Below, one piece after another: positions 1-8,163 of a stretch of 64,000 bases of DNA; positions within the stretch are counted from its first letter, which is position 1, and each line of letters starts with the position of its first letter. The notes beneath the pieces are model-generated. The model was given only the letters and a program-made list of their open reading frames with translations, made no database searches and was not told the origin of the DNA. A program made the position numbers and the translations under genes. The stretch covers positions 372,001 through 436,000 of the forward strand of contig CAVZAA010000001.1 of assembly GCA_963773105.1 (NCBI GenBank), written 5' to 3'. The stretch comes from Trebonia sp963773105. Its GTDB lineage: Bacteria; Actinomycetota; Actinomycetes; Streptosporangiales; Streptosporangiaceae.

Positions 1-368
1 GCTACCTGGACCTGATGGACGAGGCCATCTCGCTCGACCTGGCCACCCCCAGGCTGCTCGCCATCCTCCAGGAGTCGCTCCGCGACCAGGAGATCACCCC
101 GGCCGGCCTGCGCATCGTCGTCGCGGCGGCCGACGCCCTGCTCGGCCTGCGCCTGGACGACCTCGACCCGGCCGCCCTGGAGCGCCGCCGCTCCGCCGCC
201 GACCTGGACACGGCCGAGATCGAGACCATCGAGCGTCTCATCGCCGAACGCACCCAGGCCCGCAAGGAAAAGAACTGGCCCCGCGCCGACGAGATCCGCG
301 CCGAACTCGATCGCCTTGACGTCCAGGTAACAGACACCCCCGCCGGCCCCACCTGGCACCTCCGCTAG
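1..368 (+). CDS. cysS: Cysteinyl-tRNA synthetase, C-terminal part (cut by window edge)
   Basis: The reading frame is open from the window edge and ends at the TAG at 366-368. The roughly 120 visible residues are the helical anticodon-side tail of CysRS. They contain a DALLGLRLDDLDP segment, then IERLIAERTQARKEKNWPRADEIR, a helix typical of the CysRS C-terminus (the R..KN...AD.IR pattern), and finish with the D-TPAGPTW-L ending seen in that family. The enzyme charges tRNA-Cys in the cytosol. The catalytic HIGH and KMSKS motifs would lie upstream of the window. An ATG at 15 is internal, not the start. Confidence 0.9.
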   Translation, partial: YLDLMDEAISLDLATPRLLAILQESLRDQEITPAGLRIVVAAADALLGLRLDDLDPAALERRRSAADLDTAEIETIERLIAERTQARKEKNWPRADEIRAELDRLDVQVTDTPAGPTWHLR

Positions 369-404
369 CCTCCGCCCGCGATGGCGGCGCCGGGAACGGG
401 ATGG

Positions 405-848
405 CTAACGGCCGGGGAGCATCTCGGGGTAGGTGACGTCGATTTCCTTGATCGACTCGGGAAAGTCACGCCTATTGTTGGTGATGAAGCGCTTCGCGCC
501 CATACTGACGGCGGTTGCCAGGTGAGTCGCGTCGGCCGCTCGGAGGCCGTAACGGGCGGCGAGCACGGTCGCGAGCTCCGCGATCGCCCGATCGACGGGG
601 CGTAGATCTAGTCTGGTCAGCAACCCGCCGAGCGCCCGGACGGCCGCCGCATCGCCGTCTCGCAGCGGCTTGGTCATGACCTCGGGCAGCAACAGCACCG
701 AGCCGATGCCGTCCCGCCGGCCCGACTTCGCCGGAGCCTTGACCGGAAACAGCGCGGCGATCCGGCTGCCGAGTGGATGATCAGGCACGGCAGCGTAGAT
801 CAGTACTTCGGCATCGAAGGCGTCCAAGCCGCTTTGCATCTGGCCCAT
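405..848 (-). CDS. PIN-domain ribonuclease toxin, VapC-like
   Basis: A 147-residue PIN-domain protein, the usual VapC size. Candidate metal-binding acidic residues are the Asp of FDAEVLIYA near residue 12, the Glu of LLPEVM, the Asp of RAADATHLA and the Asp of FITNNRRDF. The family cleaves RNA, often tRNA, and is held inactive by a co-transcribed antitoxin. The upstream gene at 862-1146 on the same strand, 13 bp away, is a Phd/YefM-type antitoxin, so the pair forms one toxin-antitoxin operon. The ATG at 848 is preceded by a GAAAGG-type ribosome binding site. An alternative ATG lies three codons further in. The RNA target cannot be told from sequence. Confidence 0.85.
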   Translation of the reverse strand: MGQMQSGLDAFDAEVLIYAAVPDHPLGSRIAALFPVKAPAKSGRRDGIGSVLLLPEVMTKPLRDGDAAAVRALGGLLTRLDLRPVDRAIAELATVLAARYGLRAADATHLATAVSMGAKRFITNNRRDFPESIKEIDVTYPEMLPGR

Positions 849-861
849 CGCCTTTCGTCCG

Positions 862-1146
862 CTACCGGCTGTCTCGGCCGGCGCGGATGGAGGCGATCAG
901 CTCCTCCGCGTACCGCTCGCTGATACCGTCGGCGACATTGAGGTCGGCGTCCCTGACGGATTCCAGCAAGGCGTGCATCTGAGCGGCCTCGTTCAAGACA
1001 ATCTCCGCCCTTGATCGGCTCCAGACAATATCCGGCCGGACGATCACGGCGACCGCCCGTCCGTGACGGGTGATCGTGACCTCCTCGCCCTCGGCGACCC
1101 GATTAAGAACCTCGGGAAGCGCCGCGCGAGCTTCACTTACCGTCAT
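862..1146 (-). CDS. Phd/YefM-type antitoxin
   Basis: This 94-residue protein opens with MTVSEARAALPEVLNRVAEG and then EEVTITRHGRAVAVIVRP, the classical Phd/YefM N-terminal DNA-binding fold. The rest is an acidic helical tail that would cover the toxin. It precedes the PIN toxin gene by 13 bp. In this family the antitoxin binds its own promoter, so the short palindrome at 1177-1186 is a candidate operator. No clear Shine-Dalgarno is visible, so a leaderless transcript is possible. An in-frame GTG sits directly before the ATG. Confidence 0.85.
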   Translation of the reverse strand: MTVSEARAALPEVLNRVAEGEEVTITRHGRAVAVIVRPDIVWSRSRAEIVLNEAAQMHALLESVRDADLNVADGISERYAEELIASIRAGRDSR

Positions 1147-1176
1147 CACAGCCACAAATAAAATGTGCGTCAACGT

Positions 1177-1186
1177 ACATCGATGT
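1177..1186. promoter_or_regulatory. 10-bp palindrome upstream of the toxin-antitoxin operon
   Basis: ACATCGATGT is a perfect palindrome about 31 bp upstream of the antitoxin start. On the minus strand a TTGACG hexamer follows it, and this could be a -35 box. Phd/YefM antitoxins autoregulate from such sites; the assignment here is inference. Confidence 0.35.
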
Positions 1187-1204
1187 GCAGACTGATTCGC
1201 CGCA

Positions 1205-2386
1205 CTACGCGCTGAGCTCGCGCTCCAGCGGGGTGCGGAAACGCGGGGTGACGCGATTCGCCTCCAGCCACGCCTCCAGCCGGTCCGCCGCACTGGAAAC
1301 CGCGGCCGCCCCGTCGGCCCCGATGTCCTCAAGCAGTCGGCAGACGACCTCCCCGGACGCCCGCTGCGCCCAGCCGCCCACTACGCGGCCCTCCCACCAG
1401 ACGGTCGGCCCGATGTTGCCGGTCCGGTCGAACAGGGCGGCCCGGTGCTCGCCCAGGAACCAGTCCCGCGCCTGCCAGCCCATCGGCGTGGGGTCGAGCG
1501 CGGGCAGCAGCGCGGCGACGGCGGGCATTTCGCCCGGGAACTCCAGATCGTCCGCCAGCGCGACGCCGGGCTGCCCGTCCAGGTCCACCTCGGCCGTCGG
1601 CAGCGCCGCCAGGGCCGCCTTGGTCTGCGCGCCGGTCCAGCCGGCCCACCACTGCAGATCGGCCGCGGGGGCCGGACCGAACGAGCGCAGCCACCGCCGC
1701 GCCAGCTCGACCCGCGCCGCGCCGGCGTCGAGGGCGGCGTCGCCGGCCGCCGTGCTCAGCCAGGTCGAGGCGGCAAACCACTCGAACTGCCCGGACGACC
1801 ACCCGCCGCGCCGATGCCCCCGCACCAGGTGCCCCTCCGCGCCCAGCAGCATCAGCACTCGCGAGGTGATGTAGGCGGTGCCGCCGTAGCTCTTGTCGAG
1901 CGAGTAGGAGAGCTGCGTCCGCAGCCGCGGCTCGCCGTCGGATAGCTGCGCCGCCGACGCGCCGCCGTCGCGCGCGTGAAGAACCCGCAGCACGCCCGAG
2001 CCGACGTCCCGCAGCCAGCCGCCCGGGTCGCCGTCGCCGACCCCGCCCGCCAGGAGGTCCTTTTCCAGCTGGCGCCGCAGCCGCTTGGCGACGCCATCCG
2101 TGCACGCTGCCTGCACCACCGAGACCAGCCCGGCGGGCACCACGAACATCGTCCGTCGCATTCCCAGCATCCGAACCAGCGAACGCTCCGCGTAGACCGC
2201 CTCGTCCACCTGGGCCGCGGCGCACCCCGCCCGCGCCCACGCCGACAGGTACACGGTCGGCGGATCGGTGGCGTGCAGCGCGATCATCGCCTCGACCGCC
2301 TCGGCGACCGAATCCGTCGGCACCGCCAATCGATGCCGCTCCACCAGCCGCGCCCGTCGCTGCAGTGCGCTCACCGTGACGGTCAA
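1205..2386 (-). CDS. Winged-helix DNA-binding / AlkX-YcaQ-like protein (HTH_42 family)
   Basis: A 393-residue cytosolic protein of the DUF1006/HTH_42 family. It starts with SALQRRARLVERHRL and continues with IALHATDPPTVYLSAWAR, and it contains a basic GMRRTMFVVP segment, all features of actinomycete winged-helix DNA-binding domain proteins. Some relatives, such as AlkX/YcaQ, are DNA glycosylases that unhook interstrand crosslinks. Substrate and glycosylase activity are not evident from this sequence alone. It stands alone on the minus strand, facing the toxin-antitoxin operon and separated from the next upstream gene by about 75 bp. Confidence 0.75.
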   Translation of the reverse strand: MTVTVSALQRRARLVERHRLAVPTDSVAEAVEAMIALHATDPPTVYLSAWARAGCAAAQVDEAVYAERSLVRMLGMRRTMFVVPAGLVSVVQAACTDGVAKRLRRQLEKDLLAGGVGDGDPGGWLRDVGSGVLRVLHARDGGASAAQLSDGEPRLRTQLSYSLDKSYGGTAYITSRVLMLLGAEGHLVRGHRRGGWSSGQFEWFAASTWLSTAAGDAALDAGAARVELARRWLRSFGPAPAADLQWWAGWTGAQTKAALAALPTAEVDLDGQPGVALADDLEFPGEMPAVAALLPALDPTPMGWQARDWFLGEHRAALFDRTGNIGPTVWWEGRVVGGWAQRASGEVVCRLLEDIGADGAAAVSSAADRLEAWLEANRVTPRFRTPLERELSA

Positions 2387-2434
2387 GGGTGCTCCAGAAG
2401 GTCGGCCGCTAGAAAAGAAGAACGAAGACCATTA

Positions 2435-2452
2435 TCCCGAACGGTCCCGTGC
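2435..2452 (+). repeat. Variant copy of the CGAACGG interspersed motif
   Basis: TCCCGAACGGTCCCGTG lies between the winged-helix gene and the methyltransferase gene. It matches the exact copies elsewhere in the window over CGAACGG and CCC, with substitutions after the GG. Its context, C-A-T/C-C before CGAACGG and TTC-rich sequence after, resembles the other copies. Confidence 0.4.
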
Positions 2453-2460
2453 TTCGCCTC

Positions 2461-3282
2461 TCAATCACCCGCGTGAGCGCTCCGGCCGGTGACGACGGTG
2501 GCGGCCCAGTCCTCGTCGGTGTGGATCGAGGGGGAGAGGCCTGCGGCGGCCATCGCGGCCGCCATCTCCGCTGCCTGCCGCTCGCTCGCCTCCACCAGCA
2601 GCACGCCACCGGGCGCGAGCCAGGCGGGCGCGTCCGACGCGGCCCGGCGCAGGATCGCGAGCCCGTCGAGACCGCCGTCGAGCGCAACCAGCGGCTCGTG
2701 GTCGCGCGCCTCAGCGGGCAGGAACGCTACGTCCCCGGTCGGCACGTACGGCGCATTGCAGATCAGGATGTCGGCCCGGCCCCGCAGCCGGGCAGGCAGC
2801 GCGCTGAACAGGTCGCCGACGTAGACCCGCCCGCCGGCCGGCTCGACGTTCCGTCGTGCGCAGGCGACCGCGGCCGGGTCGAGGTCGGCGGCGTGCAGCT
2901 CCGCCCAGCCCCCCAGCCCGTTCGCGACGGCGAGCCCGAGGGCGCCGCTGCCGCAGCACAGATCGACGATCACCGGCATCTCGCCGTCAGCGCCCGTTCG
3001 CCAGCCCGCGAGCCCGACGGCCACCGAGACCAGGAACTCGCTTCGCCGTCGGGGCACGAAAACGCCGGGGTCGATGACGATCCGCAGGCCAGCGAAGTCG
3101 GCCCAGCCGACCACCTGCTCAAGCGGCTCACCGGCCGCCCGGCGCTCGACGAACGCGCCGAGCTCCGCCCTGGACCGCGCCGCCGACAGCAGCAGCGCCG
3201 CCTCTTCCTCGGCGAAGACGCACCCGGCGCGCCGGAGCCTGGCGACCACGGCCGCATCGTCAATGACCGCATCGTCGCGCAT
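2461..3282 (-). CDS. Putative protein N5-glutamine methyltransferase, PrmC-related
   Basis: A SAM-dependent methyltransferase of 273 residues. Residues 51-65 (GEPLEQVVGWADFAG) match the PrmC/HemK substrate-side motif. Residues 107-116 (DLCCGSGALG) form the SAM-binding loop and 133-136 the acidic ribose contact. Canonical PrmC has NPPY as its catalytic signature; here it is NAPYV at 176-180, which marks the PrmC-related actinobacterial subfamily (TIGR03704 type) rather than the release-factor enzyme itself. The substrate is therefore uncertain. It starts only 21 bp from the divergent APH-like gene, so the two must share a very compact promoter region. Confidence 0.8.
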   Translation of the reverse strand: MRDDAVIDDAAVVARLRRAGCVFAEEEAALLLSAARSRAELGAFVERRAAGEPLEQVVGWADFAGLRIVIDPGVFVPRRRSEFLVSVAVGLAGWRTGADGEMPVIVDLCCGSGALGLAVANGLGGWAELHAADLDPAAVACARRNVEPAGGRVYVGDLFSALPARLRGRADILICNAPYVPTGDVAFLPAEARDHEPLVALDGGLDGLAILRRAASDAPAWLAPGGVLLVEASERQAAEMAAAMAAAGLSPSIHTDEDWAATVVTGRSAHAGD

Positions 3283-3294
3283 GGCACCCCACCC

Positions 3295-3300
3295 TACTAT
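3295..3300 (+). promoter_or_regulatory. -10 box for a leaderless APH-like gene
   Basis: TACTAT lies 3 and 6 bases upstream of the in-frame GTG codons at 3304 and 3307. This is the spacing expected when transcription begins at the start codon. No Shine-Dalgarno is present in the 21-bp gap. Confidence 0.4.
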
Positions 3301-3303
3301 TGA

Positions 3304-4095
3304 GTGGTGTCAGAAGCGACTTATATAAGCTGGGCGGTCGGCCGCCTCAATGTGACGGACCCGGTCGTTAATCGAGCGCGCAGCGGCGACAACAGCACCG
3401 TATTTGAAATCATGTCAGGAGATGAGCGGTGGTTCCTCAAAATCGGCGACCGGCTGGCGCGTGAATGCGCCGGGCTGCGTTGGCTCCAGAGCAGGCTGGC
3501 GGTCCCCCAGGTCGTCGCGTTTGGCCAGTTTGGAGGAACAGACGCGCTGCTGATGACGGCGGTGCCTGGAACCAACCTCGCCCGCTTGGCGAAGCGCCTG
3601 CCGCAGCCCGATATCGTCGCGATGCTCGCGTCGGCGCTGCGGGCATTCCATTCAGTAAGCGCCGACGATTGCCTATTTGAGGCATATATCCCGGGTAAAT
3701 CGCTGGTGCACGGCGACGCCTGCCTGCCGAATTTCGTTTTCGGCGACGACGGATTGAACGGGTATATCGATCTCGGCGACATGGGCGTCGGCGATGTCGA
3801 GGTTGACCTTTCCGCGGCGGTCTGGAGCCTCCAGTACAACCTCGGCCCCGGGTTCGGCCTCGGATTCCTGAAGGCCTACGGGCGGCCAAACGCGACCGAG
3901 TACGACGTGGAGCGACTCTGGACCAGGTACGCGACCAGAGCCGCCTTACCTGCATTCGGGGCGGACGCCTGGCGGCATTTGGCTGCGGCGGGGCGCCCGG
4001 CGGAGCCTGTCGGCTACGCCAGCGTCAGGTTGCGCGATCTGTCGGCTACGCCATCGACCGCGCCTATTGGTGTCGGTGGCGTAGATGACAGGTGA
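3304..4095 (+). CDS. APH(3')-like aminoglycoside phosphotransferase
   Basis: A 263-residue small-molecule kinase. The ATP-binding lysine is K46 in WFLKIG, the catalytic loop HGDACLPN starts at 136 with D138 as base, and the metal motif IDLGDMGVGD starts at 155. This combination is typical of APH(3') enzymes, which phosphorylate the 3'-OH of kanamycin-class drugs. The last 30 or so residues do not resemble the family; they are encoded by short interspersed repeats (4007-4123), so the native C-terminus seems to have been replaced. The usual final helix ending in Asp-Glu-Phe-Phe is absent. Activity is therefore uncertain. A start at GTG 3307 is also possible. Confidence 0.8.
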   Translation: MVSEATYISWAVGRLNVTDPVVNRARSGDNSTVFEIMSGDERWFLKIGDRLARECAGLRWLQSRLAVPQVVAFGQFGGTDALLMTAVPGTNLARLAKRLPQPDIVAMLASALRAFHSVSADDCLFEAYIPGKSLVHGDACLPNFVFGDDGLNGYIDLGDMGVGDVEVDLSAAVWSLQYNLGPGFGLGFLKAYGRPNATEYDVERLWTRYATRAALPAFGADAWRHLAAAGRPAEPVGYASVRLRDLSATPSTAPIGVGGVDDR

Positions 4096-4123
4096 CGTTT
4101 GGTGTCGGTGGCGTAGGCGACAG
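4007..4123. repeat. Four ~20-bp repeats with ~32-bp period across the 3' end of the APH-like gene
   Basis: Two copies of CTGTCGGCTACGCCA begin at 4007 and 4039. Two copies of TTGGTGTCGGTGGCGTAG begin at 4067 and 4099. The second type, TGTCGGTGGCGTAGGCGACA, is nearly the reverse complement of the first, so the array holds two copies in each orientation. Ends TGTCG/CGACA are inverted within each unit. This looks like a REP-type palindromic array. It supplies the tail of the APH-like protein and its stop codon. Confidence 0.6.
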
Positions 4124-4257
4124 CGGCCGCGCTTCGCGAGAACCTCGGGTTCGGCGGCCGGGCATCGGCACGCCGTCCTCACCGTCACCACGCCTAACAA
4201 GGCCAGCGAATAGAGGCGTCATCGTGGAGAGTTCGGGCGGCGGGGCGGGTGGCGGGC

Positions 4258-4313
4258 GCCCCCAACGGAACACGGTGACACGCACGGCCGGAAAACGCGG
4301 CCCCCAACGGAAC
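4258..4313. repeat. 14-bp direct repeat, two copies 42 bp apart
   Basis: GCCCCCAACGGAAC occurs at 4258-4271 and 4300-4313 in the non-coding stretch after the APH-like gene. No function is recognised. Confidence 0.5.
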
Positions 4314-4370
4314 TCGATCACGGCTCCGGCCGAGCCCTGGGATGTCTAGGCAGGCGGGACCAGGGAAATC

Positions 4371-4383
4371 CAGGGTCCGTTCG
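4371..4383 (-). repeat. Interspersed motif CGAACGGACCCTG, copy 1
   Basis: An exact 13-bp copy, read on the minus strand, in the gap between the APH-like gene and a decayed coding region. Three other exact copies lie at 47099, 54288 and 57385, all intergenic. Confidence 0.7.
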
Positions 4384-4451
4384 ATATGGCAGTGCTTGTG
4401 AACTCGACTTTCGAGGACTAAGCGGCATTCCAGGGCGCATCCTGATCACGA

Positions 4452-4529
4452 CCTCGCCGCTGGGCGGATGATGTGGCAACTTCGATCCAACCCCGGCGAG
4501 GCCGCTGTCAACGGGCCATCACCCAGCGG
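4452..4529. repeat. Nested inverted repeats in the 4.1-5.2 kb non-coding stretch
   Basis: CCTCGCCG at 4452-4459 pairs with CGGCGAGG at 4494-4501, and CCGCTGGG at 4457-4464 pairs with CCCAGCGG at 4522-4529. The two pairings overlap and are mutually exclusive. The surrounding 4096-4630 stretch holds no gene that I can support, only this and the short repeats listed separately. Confidence 0.4.
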
Positions 4530-4632
4530 CCGCATCTTCAGTAACGCAAGACTGTTGGATAGGCGCTGCAGGTTCCCGCCGCCTATGCAATTGGGTCGCT
4601 ACGATCTACCGGACCTGAGCTGGTGACCTGAG

Positions 4633-5110
4633 CTAACTTACGGTTAAGACCAGCGCGAGGAGCTCCTCACGGGTGGGACCGAGTGTCGGCGCCCCGCGCC
4701 AGCCGGATCCCAGCTCGAGAACCTTGTCGCGCAGCCCAGGCCGGTCGAAGACCTCCTGAGGTGTACGCAGCACCAGCCGGGTGTCGAGAAACGCCCGCAC
4801 GCACTCCGGGTCTTGCCGGATCGCAACTTGAAGGGACTTTTCCAGCTGATACGCCTCGTCCGGTGAGTCATAGGTGGCGCCGCGGACGCCGGCCTCGATC
4901 TCGCCGAGCCGGTGCCGGCGCGTACCACCGCTGCCCAGCGGTCCGCCTCGCGCAGCGACCGCAGCGCCGTGTCCTTGGATCCGGCCACCACCGCAACGGC
5001 TCAACAGGTTCCAGTCGGCAACCCTCATCCTGTGGGCAGCAGCGACTTAACAGCGGTCGCACCGATGACCGCACTGCAGCTGGCCCCGGCCACGAAGCGT
5101 CGCCGCAGCT
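4633..5110 (-). pseudogene. Decayed coding region, unknown protein
   Basis: The clearest part is the last ~95 codons, starting near RRHRLGEIEAGVRG and running through YDSPDEAYQLEKSLQVAIRQ to the stop at 4633. It reads like a real helical protein. Upstream, protein-like segments appear in the two other frames: DTALRSLREADRWAAVVRAG in one and RRRFVAGASCSAVIGATAVK in another, broken by stops. Three frames in a row suggest a frameshifted remnant. A separate 131-codon open frame covering only the last part is the alternative. I do not recognise the family. Confidence 0.3.
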
Positions 5111-5205
5111 CAGGCTCACGACCTTACAGCCTCCGGGGCGGCGAGCGGCGAGTCGCAGCATGGCGGCCGGCCCACCCTGGACGGAATGCCGCTTCGCGCA
5201 ATGGC

Positions 5206-7743
5206 TTAGAGCTGGCCGACGTCGGTGACGTGGATGACTGCGGCGCCTTCCTCGTCGGAGGCGGCGAGGTCGACCGTGGCCGAGATGCCCCAGTCGTGGT
5301 CGCCGGCCGGGTCGTCGAAGATCTGGCGGACCGTCCAGGCGGTCTTGCCCTCCTCGATGAGCAACCTCGACGGGCCGCGCGCGTCGGGGCCGGTGCCGAT
5401 CTCGTCGTAGAGGTCGAAGTAGCCGTCGAGCGCGTCCGCCCAGGCGGCGGCGGTCCAGCCGTCGCGCCCGTCGAGGTCGCCGAGGTCGGCGTAGCGGCGC
5501 AGCGCGGCCAGGGTGACCCGCCGGAAGAGAGCGTTGCGGACCAGGATCCTGAACGCGCGCGCGTTCCTGGTGACCCCCTTAGGCTCCGCCCTGACCGGTA
5601 CGGACTCGGAGTCGAGGTCCTCGGGATGGCTGAGCTTCTCCCACTCGTCGATCAGGCTGGAGTCGACCTGGCGGATCAGCTCGCCCAGCCACTCGATGAG
5701 GTCGGTCAGCTCTTCGTTCTTGGCCTCGTCGGGGACGGTCTGCCTGAGTGCCTTGTAGGCGTCGGCCAGGTACCGCAGCACGATCCCCTCGGACCGGGAC
5801 AGGCTGTAGAACTGCACGTACTCGCCGAACGTCATCGCCCGCTCGTACATGTCCCTGACCACCGTCTTGGGCGAGACGGGGTAGTCGCCGACCCACGGGT
5901 GGCCGCGCCGGTAGATGTCGTAGCCGGCCTCGAGGACGTCCTCCAGCGGCTTCGGCCAGGTGACGCTGTCGAGCAGCTCCATCCGCTCCTCGTACTCGAT
6001 GCCCTCGGACTTCATCGCCGCGACGGCCTCGCCCCGGGCCCGGAACTGCTGGGCGGACAGGATCTGGCGCGGGTCGTCGAGGGTGGACTCGATCACCGAC
6101 AGCACGTCGAGCGCGTAGGTCTCCGACTCGCGGTCGAGCAGCTCGATCGCGGCCAGCGCGAACGGGGAGAGCGGCTGGTTGAGCGCGAAGTCGTACTGCA
6201 GGTCGACGGTGAGCCTGACGTAGCGGCCCTTCTCGTCCGGCTCCTCCAGGCGCTCGACCACGCCGCCGGCCAGCAGCGCGCGGTAGATCTCGATCGCGCG
6301 GTGGATGTGCTTGCGCTGCTTGGCCCGGTCCTCGTGGTTGTCGCGCAGCAGGTGCTTCAGCGCCTGGTAGGCGTTGCCTGGACGATCGATGACGTTGAGC
6401 ACCATCGCGTGGGTGACGGTGAAGCTCGAGGTGAGCGGCTCGGGGTCGGAGTTGACGAGGCGCTCGAAGGTCGGCTTGCCCCAGGAGATCGCCCCCTCGG
6501 GTGGCTTCTTCTTGACGACCCGCCGACGCGCTACCGCTTCGTCGCCGCCGGTCTTGGCGAGGGCCTTGGCGAACGACCTCTCGTTGTCGATGACGTGCTC
6601 GGGCGCCTGGACGACGACCCGCCCGGCGGTGTCGAAGCCGGCCCGTCCCGCCCGTCCGGCGATCTGGTGGAACTCGCGGACCTGCAGCAGCCGGGTCTTC
6701 TTGCCGTCGTACTTGGACAGCGAGGTGAACACGACCGTCCGGATCGGCACGTTGATGCCGACGCCGAGCGTGTCGGTGCCGCAGATGACCTTGAGCAGGC
6801 CGGCCTGGGCGAGCTGCTCGACCAGCCGCCGGTACTTCGGCAGCATGCCGGCGTGGTGCACGCCGATGCCGTGCCTGACCAGTCGCGAAAGCGTTTTTCC
6901 GAAACCGGAGGCAAATCGGAAATCGCCGATTAGCTCCGCGATCTTGTCTTTCTCCTGCCGCGTGCACACATTCGTCGACATCAGCGCCTGGGCCTGCTCG
7001 AGCGCGGCCGCCTGGGTGAAATGCACAATATAGGCGGGCGCCTGATTAGTGGTGAGCAGTTCGTCCAAGGCCTCGTGCAGCGGCTGCAGGCTGAAGGCGA
7101 AGACCAGCGGAACCGGGCGCTCGGCGTTCTTGACGACCGCGGTCGGCCAGCCCGTCCTTTTGGTCAGGTCCTCCTGGAACCGGGTGACGTCGCCTAGGGT
7201 GGCCGACATCAAGATGAACTGCGCCTTGGGCAGCTCGATGAGCGGCACCTGCCAGGCCCAGCCCCGGTCCGGGTCCGAGTAGTAGTGGAACTCGTCCATG
7301 ACGACCTGGCCGACGTCGGCGTCGGCGCCGTCGCGCAGCGCGATCGAGGCCAGGATCTCGGCCGTGCAGCAGATGATCGGCGCCTTCGCGTTGACGCTGG
7401 CGTCGCCGGTCATCATGCCGACGTTGGCCGCGCCGAAGATGTCGATCAGGGCGAAGAACTTCTCGCTCACCAGGGCCTTGATCGGCGCGGTGTAGTAGCT
7501 GCGCTGGCCGTTGGCGAGCGCGGCAAAGTGGGCGCCCGCCGCGACCAGGGACTTGCCGGAGCCGGTGGGGGTGGACAGGATCACGTTCGACCCCATGGCC
7601 ACCTCGATCAGCGCCTCTTCCTGGTGCGGGTAGAGGGTAAGGCCCTGGTCCGCCGCCCAGCCCGCGAACGCGTTGAAGATCGAGTCGGGGTCGGGCGGGG
7701 CGTCGTCGGTCGGCGGGGGCAGCAGATCTGTGAGCTTCGTCAT
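5206..7743 (-). CDS. DEAD/DEAH-box (Ski2-like) RNA/DNA helicase with DUF3516 C-terminus
   Basis: An 845-residue superfamily 2 helicase. Walker A is STPTGSGKS at 57-65, Walker B is MDEFH near 149-153, motif III is MSATLGD, and motif VI is QIAGRAGRAG. The region between gives ATP-driven unwinding. The long C-terminal half matches the actinobacterial DUF3516 helicases, which look like Ski2/Mtr4 RNA helicases and may act in RNA turnover; the role is inferred from the family. The ATG at 7743 is chosen because the homologous region begins with MTKLTDLLPP; in-frame codons further upstream have no family resemblance. It stands alone and is divergent from the glycosyltransferase gene. Confidence 0.9.
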   Translation of the reverse strand: MTKLTDLLPPPTDDAPPDPDSIFNAFAGWAADQGLTLYPHQEEALIEVAMGSNVILSTPTGSGKSLVAAGAHFAALANGQRSYYTAPIKALVSEKFFALIDIFGAANVGMMTGDASVNAKAPIICCTAEILASIALRDGADADVGQVVMDEFHYYSDPDRGWAWQVPLIELPKAQFILMSATLGDVTRFQEDLTKRTGWPTAVVKNAERPVPLVFAFSLQPLHEALDELLTTNQAPAYIVHFTQAAALEQAQALMSTNVCTRQEKDKIAELIGDFRFASGFGKTLSRLVRHGIGVHHAGMLPKYRRLVEQLAQAGLLKVICGTDTLGVGINVPIRTVVFTSLSKYDGKKTRLLQVREFHQIAGRAGRAGFDTAGRVVVQAPEHVIDNERSFAKALAKTGGDEAVARRRVVKKKPPEGAISWGKPTFERLVNSDPEPLTSSFTVTHAMVLNVIDRPGNAYQALKHLLRDNHEDRAKQRKHIHRAIEIYRALLAGGVVERLEEPDEKGRYVRLTVDLQYDFALNQPLSPFALAAIELLDRESETYALDVLSVIESTLDDPRQILSAQQFRARGEAVAAMKSEGIEYEERMELLDSVTWPKPLEDVLEAGYDIYRRGHPWVGDYPVSPKTVVRDMYERAMTFGEYVQFYSLSRSEGIVLRYLADAYKALRQTVPDEAKNEELTDLIEWLGELIRQVDSSLIDEWEKLSHPEDLDSESVPVRAEPKGVTRNARAFRILVRNALFRRVTLAALRRYADLGDLDGRDGWTAAAWADALDGYFDLYDEIGTGPDARGPSRLLIEEGKTAWTVRQIFDDPAGDHDWGISATVDLAASDEEGAAVIHVTDVGQL

Positions 7744-8004
7744 GGCTACTTCTATGGTGCCTTGTCCCGGCGACTGCCTAGGACGTTGTGACTGCCCTAC
7801 AACCCCCAGCATGTATGGCAGGTAGATGAAGAAAAGGGGACTATCCGCCGCTGACGAACGCCGATGGCGGCGGCTGCCTCACCCCCCTTCGTCGAGCACG
7901 ATCGACTCGGCGACCTGTGCGTGGCCGCGTCACAAGTAAACACTTGATGAAGTGCGCGGCGTGGCGCTGCGGGCGGGGCGCGCCGCCCTGTATAACCGAA
8001 CCTT

Positions 8005-8020
8005 CGACGGTCGACCGTCG
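8005..8020. promoter_or_regulatory. 16-bp perfect palindrome in the helicase/glycosyltransferase gap
   Basis: CGACGGTCGACCGTCG is self-complementary over all 16 bases and lies near the middle of the 420-bp gap between the divergent genes. A TATAAC-like sequence sits just before it. It is a candidate operator for an unknown dimeric regulator. The rest of the gap (7744-8163) holds no gene. Confidence 0.45.
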
Positions 8021-8070
8021 GCCTGGCGGGCCCGCCGAGCGGGGTGGCGGTGCGCGTTTTTCCGCGCTTA

Positions 8071-8099
8071 TTGACAGGGGGTCGCGCGTGCCGCATCAT
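8071..8099 (+). promoter_or_regulatory. Candidate sigma-70 promoter for the glycosyltransferase
   Basis: TTGACA at 8071-8076 is followed by a 17-base spacer and CATCAT at 8094-8099. The -35 box is perfect, while the -10 box matches only in part. It would give a leader of about 55-60 bases. Confidence 0.4.
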
Positions 8100-8163
8100 G
8101 GGGTCTCTTGCTACCGCAAGTCCAACCATTCCAGGCCATTACCTTAGCATCCGGATGTCGTCT

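Noticed and set aside
4007..4123. Possible CRISPR array because of ~32-bp repeat period
   Set aside because: Repeats alternate in orientation, are imperfect, lack unique spacers of constant length, and no cas genes are near.
4912..6933. A 673-codon plus-strand open frame opposite the helicase gene
   Set aside because: It is antisense to a clear helicase, is rich in Val/Gly/Arg/Leu as expected for a GC-rich shadow frame, and has no domain.
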